From Sphaerisporangium corydalis (GTDB lineage: Bacteria > Actinomycetota > Actinomycetes > Streptosporangiales > Streptosporangiaceae): a stretch of 64,000 nucleotides of DNA. The translations under genes were made by a program, and so were the position numbers. The stretch is taken from assembly GCF_025506355.1 (NCBI RefSeq), contig NZ_JANZYP010000041.1:24199-88198 (forward strand), given 5' to 3'. Positions 1 to 8,085 of the stretch are shown here, one piece after another. Position 1 is the first letter of the stretch, and each line of letters starts with the position of its first letter. The notes beneath the pieces are model-generated. The model ran no database searches and was not told where the DNA came from. It saw nothing but the letters and a program-made list of their open reading frames with translations.

Positions 1-2
1 GC

Positions 3-353
3 TGGGGACGCGTCATCTACCTCGGCACCGGCCTCAGCCGCCGGCCCCGGGAAGGCATGATCGCGCTCGGCACGGCCAAGGCCGCGCTGGCGCAGTTCGC
101 CCGCTACCTCGCCCAGGAGCTGGGCCCCCGGGGCATCACGGTCAACGTCGTCGAGCCCGGCCCGGTGGAGGACACCCGCATGGCGGACGTGATCGGCGAG
201 GAGTACAAACTGCGGCAGGTGGCCGCCACCCCCCTGGGCCGCCTCGCCCGCCCGGCCGATGTCGCACAGGTGGTCGCCTTCTACGCAGGCGAGGAGAACG
301 CCTTCATGACCGGCACCACGGCCGCGGTCAACGGCGGGATGTCCATGTACTGA
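3..353 (+). CDS. SDR-family oxidoreductase, C-terminal part (5' end outside window)
   Basis: The frame is open from the window edge and encodes 116 residues of a short-chain dehydrogenase/reductase. What remains is the end of the Rossmann fold: the GPRGITVNVVEPGPV stretch typical of the beta-6/PG loop, and a C-terminal AVNGGMSMY matching the usual VDGG end. At the catalytic YxxxK position the protein reads LGTAK, so the lysine is present but the tyrosine is replaced by leucine. It may therefore be a non-catalytic or atypical SDR. Whether it belongs with the ATP-grasp locus 400 bp downstream cannot be judged without its 5' half. Confidence 0.85.
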   Translation, partial: WGRVIYLGTGLSRRPREGMIALGTAKAALAQFARYLAQELGPRGITVNVVEPGPVEDTRMADVIGEEYKLRQVAATPLGRLARPADVAQVVAFYAGEENAFMTGTTAAVNGGMSMY

Positions 354-757
354 CGCCCCCGAGCCGACACCGGGGCGTTCCTGGTCGATCCCCACGCGGC
401 GCCCGCAGGTCCGCACGCACGGAGATGCGCGCCTGTGCGGGGAGGACCACGATGAGCGGCATGTCCGCACTCAGAAAGGTGCCCGGCGAACCGGACCCCG
501 CCGAGAATGAGGCGATGCGCCTGTTCGATCCGGCACGCGTAGGCCACGCCGGGCCGGTGTCGTGCGGTCCTTCGTGAACAGCCCGGCCTGGGGACGCCGG
601 ATGCCATGGGTTCGCCGGCGGTTCTCCGGACGAGCCGCCGATCACTCCGCCGAGGGGCCGACCGTGTTCCGGCGTCCCGGTGAACCGCGGTGGGGACCAC
701 CGCCCGCGCTCCATGAGCGGCGGGACCCGCCCCGTGCCGTCCGAACGAGGGGGCCAT
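354..757. other. Gap without a convincing gene
   Basis: About 400 bp separate the SDR stop from the next supported start. The frames that are open here look like products of high GC, with no recognisable domain. No clear terminator or operator was found. It probably holds the promoter of the ATP-grasp locus. Confidence 0.4.
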
Positions 758-880
758 ATGAGCCTTGACCATACACATCAGGTGAAAACAAAGCGCTTGT
801 TCGCGGCGCCCGGCGCGCACGGCGACGTGCGCCCGACCGGCCGCCGGCTCGCGGAGCCCGTCGTGACGGCGAAGCGCTGA
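758..880 (+). CDS. 40-residue ORF coupled to the CysE/ATP-grasp gene
   Basis: A small ORF begins at an ATG preceded five bases upstream by a GAGGGGG ribosome-binding site. It ends in a TGA that shares its last base with the ATG of the next gene (TGATG), an arrangement typical of translational coupling. The downstream start has little ribosome-binding site of its own, which supports real translation here. The peptide is basic, His/Lys/Arg-rich, without a signal peptide, and ends in VVTAKR. It matches no family I recognise. It could be a leader ORF, or a substrate peptide for the ATP-grasp enzymes that follow; the second idea is speculation. Chance cannot be excluded in GC-rich DNA. Confidence 0.4.
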   Translation: MSLDHTHQVKTKRLFAAPGAHGDVRPTGRRLAEPVVTAKR

Positions 881-3096
881 TGCCGGGCGGAGAACGGCAG
901 CCGGGGCTGCTGCCCATCCTGGCCGAGGACCTGCGGACGATCGTCGAGCGGGATCCGTCCGTGCGCACCCGGTCGGAGGCGTTGCTGCACCCGGCGCTCC
1001 CCGCGGTGTGGATGCACCGCGTCGCCCACCCGCTGTACCGGCGCGGCCGCCGGCTCCTGGCCAAGGCGCTGATGCTCCTCGCGCGCGGGGTCACCGGGGT
1101 GGAGATCCACCCAGGCGCGGTGCTCGGGCGCAGGGTGTTCGTCGACCACGGCGCGGCCGTGGTGGTCGGGGAGACCGCCGTCGTCGGCGACGACGTGACC
1201 ATCTACCACCAGGTGACCCTCGGCGCGGTCGGCTGGTGGCGCGACAACCGGCGCGCCGACGGGGAACGGCGGCACCCGGTGATCGGCGCCCGCGTGGTGC
1301 TGGGCGTCGGCGCGTCCGTCCTCGGGCCGGTGCACGTGGGGGACGACGCCATCGTCGGGGCCGGGACGCTCATTCTCGGGGACGTGCCCGCCGGGGCGCG
1401 CGCCCTCGCGCCGCTGGGCGCCGTGTCACCACGCAAGACCACCCTGTCCGACACCGACCCGGTGCCCGGCGCGGAGTCGCCCTCCGGCGCCGACCCGGTC
1501 CGCGGCGCCGATCTTGTTTCGAGCGCCGAGCCGCTTCCCATCGCCGACCCGGTCCGCGGCGCCGACCAGGTCCCGGGCGCCGAGCCGCCGGCCGTCGTGC
1601 CGGAGCCGGCAGGTCGTGGTGGCACCGCCGGGCCACGGATACCCCTGGGCCCGCTGGCCCCCCTCGCCATCCCCGCTCCGTGGGAGGCGCCCCTGGCCGG
1701 TCTGACGCGGTCCCGGCCGCAGGGGCCGGAGAGCGGCGGTGATCGGCCGCCCGCCCGATCCTCCCAGTCCCGACCAACCGACGAAAGGAATGGATCGATG
1801 AATCCGGACAGCACGGTCCTGATAGTCGGTGCCACCGATGAGACCGTACGCAAGGCCAAGGAACTCGGCCTGACCATCCTTCTCCTCCAGCACCCCTCCA
1901 AGGTCAACGCCGAGCAGGAGGAGCTCGCCGACATCCTCCACGTCGTGGACTACACCGACTGGGCGGCCGTCGAGCCCATCGCCAGGCAACTGCGGGTGGA
2001 GCCGGGGTTCCGTGTCGCGGTCTCCATCACCGAGCCCGGCCTGGAGAACGCGGGGCGGATCAACGACCTGTTCGGGCTGGAGGGCACCGGCTACCAGGTC
2101 ACCCGGCTGCTCCGCGACAAGCTGGCCATGCGCCGGTACCTGGCCGAGCGCGACCCGTCGGCGGTGGCCGCCGCGCCGCTGCTGCTGCGCGAGGACCTGG
2201 ACTCCTTCGGAGCCCTCCACGGCTACCCGTTCATCGTCAAGCCCACCGACGCGACCGCCAGCATCGGCGTCTTCCGTGTCGACGGGCCCGAGGACGCCGC
2301 CGAGGTCTGGGCCACGGTCGAGGGCCTGCGCGGCACAAGGACCGACCGGATCTCCACGATGTACCTCCTGCAGGACTTCCTCATCGAGGAGTACGTCGAG
2401 GGGCCGGAGTACAGCGTCGAGGCGTTCAGCTTCGCCGGCCGCCACGTCGTCGTGGCGGTCACCGAGAAGTTCGTGCACGCCGACCGCTTCGCCGAGCTGG
2501 GTCACGCCCTGCCCGCCCGCCTGGAGGAAGGGGTGCGGGACCAGATCCGCGCGCGCGTGGCCAGTTTCCTGGACCTGATCGGGCTCAGGGACGGCGTCAC
2601 CCACACCGAGCTGCGCATCGGCCCGCGCGGCCCGATGATCATCGAGAGCCACAACCGCATCGCCGGCGACGCGATCCCGGAGCTGGTGCGGGGCGCGTAC
2701 GGCATCGACATGACCGAGTACGCGCTGGGCTGGCCGTTCGGGCTGGTCCCCGAGCTGCCCGACCGGCCCAAGGCGCACGCAGGGGCCAGCGTGCGGTTCC
2801 TGGTCAGCGAGGCCGGCCGGGTCGAGTCGGTCGAGGGCGGACCCGACGCCGCGGCGCAGGACGGCGTGCTGGACGTGCGCATCACCGCCAAACCAGGGGA
2901 TCGCGTGCACTCGTTACGCGACAACTGGGACCGCCTCGGCCTGGTGGCGGTGACCGGCGCGGACACGACCGCGGCGATCCGCCGCGGCGCGGAGGTCATC
3001 GAGGACAACATCCGGATCCGGGTGACGGGCGCCGACGGGCGCACCTGGCTCGCCCGCGTCGCCGAGACCGGAACGCCGGCGGGGGTGCGGGCATGA
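880..3096 (+). CDS. Serine O-acetyltransferase (CysE-like) / ATP-grasp ligase fusion
   Basis: This is one 738-codon frame. Residues 1-190 are a CysE-type serine acetyltransferase: the N-terminal helical part with RDPSVRTR, then left-handed beta-helix hexapeptides (GVEIHPGAVLGRR, DHGAAVVVGE, VTIYHQVTLG). Residues 195-300 are a low-complexity linker with repeated SADPVRGA/GAEP units. From residue 307 an ATP-grasp ligase of about 430 residues begins, resembling L-amino-acid ligases and DcsG. It has the core YPFIVKPTDATASIG and a metal-binding segment ESHNRIAGD. A second start at 1798 has its own GAAAGGA site, so a free ATP-grasp protein may also be made. The likely role is making O-acetylserine and ligating an amino acid or carboxylate. 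The end overlaps the next gene by 4 bp. Confidence 0.8.
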   Translation: MPGGERQPGLLPILAEDLRTIVERDPSVRTRSEALLHPALPAVWMHRVAHPLYRRGRRLLAKALMLLARGVTGVEIHPGAVLGRRVFVDHGAAVVVGETAVVGDDVTIYHQVTLGAVGWWRDNRRADGERRHPVIGARVVLGVGASVLGPVHVGDDAIVGAGTLILGDVPAGARALAPLGAVSPRKTTLSDTDPVPGAESPSGADPVRGADLVSSAEPLPIADPVRGADQVPGAEPPAVVPEPAGRGGTAGPRIPLGPLAPLAIPAPWEAPLAGLTRSRPQGPESGGDRPPARSSQSRPTDERNGSMNPDSTVLIVGATDETVRKAKELGLTILLLQHPSKVNAEQEELADILHVVDYTDWAAVEPIARQLRVEPGFRVAVSITEPGLENAGRINDLFGLEGTGYQVTRLLRDKLAMRRYLAERDPSAVAAAPLLLREDLDSFGALHGYPFIVKPTDATASIGVFRVDGPEDAAEVWATVEGLRGTRTDRISTMYLLQDFLIEEYVEGPEYSVEAFSFAGRHVVVAVTEKFVHADRFAELGHALPARLEEGVRDQIRARVASFLDLIGLRDGVTHTELRIGPRGPMIIESHNRIAGDAIPELVRGAYGIDMTEYALGWPFGLVPELPDRPKAHAGASVRFLVSEAGRVESVEGGPDAAAQDGVLDVRITAKPGDRVHSLRDNWDRLGLVAVTGADTTAAIRRGAEVIEDNIRIRVTGADGRTWLARVAETGTPAGVRA
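1798..1800 (+). promoter_or_regulatory. Internal start codon with its own ribosome-binding site
   Basis: The ATG of MNPDSTVLIVG follows GAAAGGA at a normal distance, in frame inside the fusion. It would allow separate synthesis of the ATP-grasp half. It may mark an ancestral gene boundary where the upstream stop codon was lost. Confidence 0.5.
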
Positions 3097-4355
3097 GCGT
3101 CCTGATCGTGCACCGGAGCCCGCTGGAGCCGTTCCCCTACCACCGCTGGCTGCGCGACTACGAGGGCCCGGTGGTGATCCTCGCCGCCCGCGACAGGTTC
3201 GAGCCGTTCGGCGAGCGGATCCCGGTCGGCAACATGGGTTACACCCACCTGGAGACCTTCGACGACGACGACCGGATCGACGAGCGGGTCGTCCAGCTCG
3301 CCGCCGAGTACGGCACCACGCACCTGATCGGGGAGCACGAGGCCGACGTGCTGCGCGTGGCCACCCTGCGCGAGCGGCTCGGGCTGCCCGGCCCCCGGGC
3401 CGACGACGTGCTGCCGTTCAGGGACAAGGCCCTGATGAAGGAGCACGCCGAGCGGGTCGGCGTGGAGGTCGCGCCGCACACCGTGCCGCAGACCGAGGCG
3501 GACGTGCTGGCCTTCGCCGGGACCCACGGATTCCCGCTGGTCTTCAAGAACAGGACCAGCTTCAACTCCATCGGCCTGCGCATCCTGCGCGACCAGGACG
3601 CGCTGACGGAGTTCCTCGCCGAGGAGTTCGGCGCGGTCAGGGACGACCTGCTGCTGGAGGCGTACATCCCCGGCCGCATGTGCCACGTCGACGGACTGAT
3701 GGTGAACGGGGAGATCGCGCTGGCCTGGCCCTCCCAGTACCAGTACGAGCTCGCGTCGTTCGGCAGCGACCCCGGTTCCCGGGTCGACCTGGCGCTCGAC
3801 TCCGACGACCCGCTCACCGACCGCCTGCTGGAGCTGACCGAGAAGACGCTCGCGGGGCTGCGGCTGCCCGGCGGGCACCTGCGCGACCACGCCTTCCACG
3901 CGGAGATCTTCCACACCCCCGACGACCGGCTGGTGCTGTGCGAGATCGCCTGCCGGTCCGGCGGCGGGAAGATCCGCGAGGTGTTCCACACCCTGTTCGG
4001 CGTCAACCTCGCCGAGTCCTCCATCCGGGCCCAGCTCGGCCTGCCGTTGCCCGACGTGGAGCGGGTCGCGCGGTCCGGTGGGCGGCCGAAGCCGGCGCGG
4101 ATGGCCGGTCAGGTGCTGATGATGAAGCGGCCTGGGCTGATCCACTCGCTGCCCGAGGCCCCGCAGGAGCCCTGGGTGGAGCACTTCTGGCTCTTCGCCC
4201 ACACGGGCCAGGTGGTCCCGCCCGCCTCGGGGTCCGCCGACTTCCTGACCGTCGTCGTCGCCTCCGCGCCCACGCGCGTGGAGTGCGAGCGCCGGCTTCG
4301 TTCCCTCGGCGCGCGGCTGGAGGAGCAGGTCCAGGTCGTGGCGGTCCCGTCGTGA
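3093..4355 (+). CDS. ATP-grasp domain protein, second ligase of the locus
   Basis: The 420-residue product has an N-terminal pre-ATP-grasp region (MSVLIVHRSPLEPFPYHRW), a central ATP-binding core with HGFPLVFKNRTSFNS and LLLEAYIPGRMCHVDGL, and a metal/phosphate region HAEIFHTPDDRLVLCEIACR. ATP-grasp enzymes join a carboxylate, as an acyl phosphate, to an amine. The ATG overlaps the previous stop by 4 bp and the following GTG overlaps this stop, so the three genes form one translationally coupled unit. Two different ATP-grasp ligases in a row suggest two successive bond formations, for example a tripeptide or a capped dipeptide. The substrates cannot be read from the sequence. Confidence 0.8.
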   Translation: MSVLIVHRSPLEPFPYHRWLRDYEGPVVILAARDRFEPFGERIPVGNMGYTHLETFDDDDRIDERVVQLAAEYGTTHLIGEHEADVLRVATLRERLGLPGPRADDVLPFRDKALMKEHAERVGVEVAPHTVPQTEADVLAFAGTHGFPLVFKNRTSFNSIGLRILRDQDALTEFLAEEFGAVRDDLLLEAYIPGRMCHVDGLMVNGEIALAWPSQYQYELASFGSDPGSRVDLALDSDDPLTDRLLELTEKTLAGLRLPGGHLRDHAFHAEIFHTPDDRLVLCEIACRSGGGKIREVFHTLFGVNLAESSIRAQLGLPLPDVERVARSGGRPKPARMAGQVLMMKRPGLIHSLPEAPQEPWVEHFWLFAHTGQVVPPASGSADFLTVVVASAPTRVECERRLRSLGARLEEQVQVVAVPS

Positions 4356-5770
4356 GACGCCTGTCGACACAGACGCGCTACATGGCCGGCATGGTGGTGG
4401 ACGCCACCGGCAGCGGCATGTACCTGCCGTTGTCCCTGCTCTTCTTCCACCACGCCACCGGGCTGCCGCTGGACCGGGTCGGCGTCATCATGAGCGCGGC
4501 GGCGCTGCTCAGCCTGGTCGGCAACCCGATCGCGGGCGTGCTCGTCGACCGCTTCGGCGCGCGGGCCGTCGTCGTGGGCGGCTACCTGGTGCGCGCCGTG
4601 GGCTTCGCGACGTACCCGCTGGTGGACTCGCCGGTCACGATGTTCCTTGCGGTCGCGCTGGTGGCGCTCGGCGACGGGTCCTACCCGCCGTCGATCCAGT
4701 CGTTCGTGGCCGCCATCGCCCAGGGCGCCGACCGGGACAAGCTCCTGGCCGCGCAACGCAGCCTGCGCAACGCCGGCCTCGGCGTGGGCGGCCTGCTCGC
4801 GGGCGCCGCGCTCGGCCTGGGCAGCGACGCCGCCTACACGGGGATCGTCCTGGTCAGCGCGGCGGCGTTCGTCGGCGCCGCGCTGATCCTGCGCAAGATC
4901 CCGGTTCCCCGCGTGGGCGCGCGGGCCGCGACGGCCGCCCCCCGGACGGCCTCGGCCGCCCCGAAGAAGGGGGGGTACCGGCTCGTCCTGCGCGACCGCA
5001 CGTTCCTCGTGCTGACCCTGCAGAACGTGCCGAGCGCCTTCGGCTACATGGTGCTGTCGGTGGCGCTGCCCATCTACGTCACCCAGGAGCTGGGCGCCTC
5101 CGCGTCGCTGGTCGGCGTGCTGTACGCGGTCAACACCGTGGGCATCGCGCTGTTGCAGATCCCGGTGACGCGGCGGCTGATCCGGTACCGGCGCACCCGC
5201 ACCGCCGCGTTCGGCGCCTCCATGTTCTCGCTGTCGTTCGTGGCGTTCGCCGTGCTGGCCGGGGTGCCGGTCGAGTCGGTGCAGCTCGTCGGGGTCTTCG
5301 CCGCGACGGGGCTGTTCACGCTGGGGGAGATGCTGCACGGCGCGCCGCTGTCCGCCCTGGTGTCGAGCGCGGCCCCCGAGGAGACGCGCGGCAGGTACAT
5401 GTCGGTGTACCAGTTCTCCTGGGCCATTCCGACCGCGCTGGCCCCGGCGGTGCTGACCGCGCTGCTGAGCTGGTCGGTGACCTCGATGTGGCTCCTGCTC
5501 GCGGCGGGTGTCGTCGTCTCGGCCTTCACCCTGCTCCGCCTGGAGCCCCACCTGCCCGTCCAGGCCGTCCACCCGCACGTCCCGGTCACGCCGCCGGTCC
5601 GCGACGAGCAGGTCCGCGACGAGCAGGTCCGCGACGAGCAGGTCCGCGACGAGCAGGTCCGCGACGAGCGGGCCCGTGACGAGCGGGCCCGCGAAGAGGT
5701 GGCCAGGGAAGAGCAGGTCCGCGAGGAGGCGGCCCTGGAGACCGTCGCCTCACGAAGCCGGGAGGGCTGA
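4352..5770 (+). CDS. MFS transporter with a repetitive charged C-terminal tail
   Basis: The GTG at 4352 overlaps the ATP-grasp stop (GTGA), giving 472 residues. Ten to twelve hydrophobic segments and the inter-helix motif VLVDRFGARAVVVGGY mark a major facilitator, probably an exporter of the locus product because it is last in the coupled operon. The final 60 residues, after the last membrane segment, are highly charged and built from VRDEQ pentads. They are encoded by a 15-bp tandem repeat and degrade into RARDE/VAREE variants. The tail is probably cytoplasmic and may be helical. Such a tail is not part of the usual MFS fold. Confidence 0.85.
   Translation: MRRLSTQTRYMAGMVVDATGSGMYLPLSLLFFHHATGLPLDRVGVIMSAAALLSLVGNPIAGVLVDRFGARAVVVGGYLVRAVGFATYPLVDSPVTMFLAVALVALGDGSYPPSIQSFVAAIAQGADRDKLLAAQRSLRNAGLGVGGLLAGAALGLGSDAAYTGIVLVSAAAFVGAALILRKIPVPRVGARAATAAPRTASAAPKKGGYRLVLRDRTFLVLTLQNVPSAFGYMVLSVALPIYVTQELGASASLVGVLYAVNTVGIALLQIPVTRRLIRYRRTRTAAFGASMFSLSFVAFAVLAGVPVESVQLVGVFAATGLFTLGEMLHGAPLSALVSSAAPEETRGRYMSVYQFSWAIPTALAPAVLTALLSWSVTSMWLLLAAGVVVSAFTLLRLEPHLPVQAVHPHVPVTPPVRDEQVRDEQVRDEQVRDEQVRDERARDERAREEVAREEQVREEAALETVASRSREG
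5597..5735 (+). repeat. 15-bp tandem repeat in the transporter 3' end
   Basis: The unit GTCCGCGACGAGCAG is repeated four times almost perfectly and followed by diverged copies. All copies are in frame, so unit gain or loss changes the length of the VRDEQ tail without breaking the gene. Confidence 0.85.
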
Positions 5771-5793
5771 ACCCGGACGCGCGCACGGCGCCG

Positions 5794-5830
5794 CGTGGCC
5801 CCCGCGACCTGACCGGTCGTGGGGGCCACG
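5794..5830. terminator. Bidirectional hairpin terminator between convergent genes
   Basis: A 16-bp stem (CGTGGCCCCCGCGACC against its complement, one mismatch) closes a 5-nt loop between the convergent MFS and CysK-like genes. Confidence 0.8.
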
Positions 5831-5847
5831 TGGTTCCCGCGCCCGGG

Positions 5848-6786
5848 TCAGGTGGCCGGCCACCAGCTCAGGTAGCGCTCGCCGGTGTCGGGGAAGATCG
5901 TCGCGACCGTCAGCCCCGACAGGTCGTGGCGGCGGCCGAGCTCGACGCAGCCGTACGCGGCCGCTCCCGAGGAGACCCCGACCAGCAGCCCGGTGGTGGC
6001 CGCGATCGTCCGGGTCATGTCGGCCGCGTCGGCGTCGGAGACGGTGACGACGTCGTCGATGATGGTGACGTCGGTGACCGGGCTGATGAAGCCGCCGTTG
6101 AGGCCGGGGATCCGGTGCGGTCCGGGAGGCCCGCCGGACAGCAGGGGGGACCCCTCGGGCTCCACCGCGACGATGCGCAGCCCCGGGTTGCGTTCGCGCA
6201 GGTAGCGGCCCGTCCCGGTCAGGGTGCCGCCGGTCCCGACCCCGCACACCAGCACGTCGACGGCGCCGCCGGTGGCCTCCCAGATCTCCGGCCCGGTGGT
6301 CGAGTAGTGAGCCATGATGTTGGCGGTGTTCTCGTGCTGGCAGGCGTACCAGGATCCGGGGGCGGCGGCGTGCAGCTCCAGGGCCCGGTCGACGCACCCC
6401 TGGAACCCGAGGACGCTCTCGGTGAACTCCACCTGCGCCCCCAGCATGCGCAGGGTCAGCAGGCGTTCCCGCGACGCGTTGTCCGGCATGACGACGACAC
6501 ACGGGTAACCCCGGCTGACCGCCAGCGCGGCCAGGGCGATGCCGGTGTTGCCCGAGGTCGACTCGATCACGGTCGCGCCGGGGGTCAGCGCGCCGGACGC
6601 CTCGGCCTCCTCGATCATCCGCAGCGCCACCCGGTCCTTGATGCTCGACAACGGATTCGCCGCCTCCAGCTTGGCGAGCAAATTCGTGGTCGGCGGCAGA
6701 CCGTCAAGGACAAGGCGGAGCAATGGGGTGTTGCCGATGAGGTCGTCAATCTTGGTCGCGATGTCGCTGCCGATCAGGGGTAACAT
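5848..6786 (-). CDS. CysK-like PLP-dependent beta-replacement enzyme
   Basis: The product is 312 residues of the cysteine synthase / cystathionine beta-synthase fold-type II family. It shows the PLP lysine in NPLSSIKDR, the substrate loop STSGNTGIALA and the phosphate-binding GVGTGGTLTG. I start at 6786 because AGAGGAG precedes that ATG; a longer frame upstream lacks support. The gene converges on an operon whose first enzyme resembles serine O-acetyltransferase. Together they suggest O-acetylserine is made and then converted to a beta-substituted alanine, as in the D-cycloserine pathway (DcsE/DcsD). A plain cysteine synthase or an SbnA-like diaminopropionate synthase remains possible. Confidence 0.85.
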   Translation of the reverse strand: MLPLIGSDIATKIDDLIGNTPLLRLVLDGLPPTTNLLAKLEAANPLSSIKDRVALRMIEEAEASGALTPGATVIESTSGNTGIALAALAVSRGYPCVVVMPDNASRERLLTLRMLGAQVEFTESVLGFQGCVDRALELHAAAPGSWYACQHENTANIMAHYSTTGPEIWEATGGAVDVLVCGVGTGGTLTGTGRYLRERNPGLRIVAVEPEGSPLLSGGPPGPHRIPGLNGGFISPVTDVTIIDDVVTVSDADAADMTRTIAATTGLLVGVSSGAAAYGCVELGRRHDLSGLTVATIFPDTGERYLSWWPAT

Positions 6787-7016
6787 CCAGGCTCCTCTGT
6801 ACTGGCCGTCTTGCGATGCCATACCGGATCCGGCGCCGACCGCGATCGAATGCCGCCGCGGATCACGGGGGCTCTATTAGAGAGATCGAACAACGGTACG
6901 ACGCCGGTCCCGACGGAACACCCGCTGGCGTGCTCACTTGCGGGCCGCCACATTCGGGACGGCCGCCATAGGATGGCGTCACTTGCCCGAAGCCCCCGGC
7001 GGTGCGGGAGAACGTC

Positions 7017-8021
7017 ATGAAGGCGGTCGTCCAGAGCTCCTACGGCTCACCCGACGTCCTCGCGGTCCGGGAGATCGGCAGGCCGGCCGTCAAGGACGAC
7101 GAGGTGCTGGTACGCGTGCACGCGGCCTCCGTCCACCCCGATGTCTGGCACGTCGTGAGCGGCCGGCCGTACGTCCTGCGCCTCATGGGGGCCGGTCTGC
7201 GCGGGCCGAAGAACCCTGTCCCGGGAACGGACATGGCGGGTCGCGTGGAATCGGCGGGCCGGAACGTGACGCGGTTCCGGCCGGGGGACGAGGTGTTCGG
7301 CGAGACCGTACGCGGCAACCAGTGGAGGAACGGCGGCGCCTTCGCCGAGTACGTGTCCGTCCCCGAGGACGCCCTGGCGCCCAAGCCCGGCAACGTCACC
7401 TTCGAACAGGCCGCGGCCGTGCCCACCGCCGGGCTCATCGCCCTGCGCAACCTCCCGGCGGGCCTGCGACCAGGACAAAGCGTGCTGGTCAACGGGGCCG
7501 GCGGCGGCGTGGGGTCCATGGCCGTGCAGCTCGCCAAGGCGTACGGGGCGACGGTGACCGGCGTCGACCACCACCGGAAACTGGACATGGTGCGCGCGCT
7601 CGGCGCCGACCGCGTCATCGACCACACCCAGGAGGACTTCACCCGGAACGGCGAGCGCCACGACCTGATCTTCGACGTTCCCGGGAACCACTCCTTCCCG
7701 GAATGCCGGCGCGCCCTGCTGCCCGGGGGGACCTACGTGCTCATCGGGCACGACCGCTTCGGCGCCGCGGGCGGCCGCCTGCTGGGCAGCCTGCCGCATT
7801 TCTTCAAGCTGATGGCGATGTCCCCGTTCCGGAGCCAGTTGCCGAAGCTGAACCTGTCGCCGCCGAGCAACAAGGACCTGATGGCCGTGCTCGCGGAGTT
7901 CCTGGAAACGGGGAGGCTCACGCCGGTCATCGGCAGGACGTACTCGCTGAGCGAGGTCCCCGACGCCATCCGCGACCTGACCGAGGGCACCGTCCAGGGA
8001 AGACTCGTCATCACCATGTGA
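7017..8021 (+). CDS. NAD(P)-dependent alcohol dehydrogenase / quinone oxidoreductase (MDR family)
   Basis: The 334-residue medium-chain dehydrogenase/reductase starts at ATG 7017 with GGGAG seven bases upstream; an in-frame GTG at 7002 is less well placed. The N-terminal GroES-like half (MKAVVQSSYGSPDVL) is followed by the nucleotide-binding NGAGGGVGSMAVQLAK. The Cys-rich structural zinc loop of classical alcohol dehydrogenases is absent, so it belongs with zinc-independent quinone oxidoreductases. It reads divergently from the CysK-like gene and nothing else links it to the ATP-grasp locus. Confidence 0.85.
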   Translation: MKAVVQSSYGSPDVLAVREIGRPAVKDDEVLVRVHAASVHPDVWHVVSGRPYVLRLMGAGLRGPKNPVPGTDMAGRVESAGRNVTRFRPGDEVFGETVRGNQWRNGGAFAEYVSVPEDALAPKPGNVTFEQAAAVPTAGLIALRNLPAGLRPGQSVLVNGAGGGVGSMAVQLAKAYGATVTGVDHHRKLDMVRALGADRVIDHTQEDFTRNGERHDLIFDVPGNHSFPECRRALLPGGTYVLIGHDRFGAAGGRLLGSLPHFFKLMAMSPFRSQLPKLNLSPPSNKDLMAVLAEFLETGRLTPVIGRTYSLSEVPDAIRDLTEGTVQGRLVITM

Positions 8022-8042
8022 ACGCCCGCCCAGGCCCCCGGT

Positions 8043-8079
8043 GGGACCCCGCCGCGACCAGGAGGCGCGGCGGGGTCCC
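8043..8079. terminator. Hairpin terminator between convergent genes
   Basis: A perfect 14-bp stem, GGGACCCCGCCGCG and its complement, encloses a 9-nt loop between the oxidoreductase and the converging subtilisin gene. Confidence 0.8.
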
Positions 8080-8085
8080 GGGGAA

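Noticed and set aside
758..6786. D-cycloserine cluster
   Set aside because: The CysK-like, acetyltransferase and ATP-grasp types recur, but the heme enzyme DcsA, arginase-like DcsB and racemase DcsC are absent and there are two ATP-grasp ligases.
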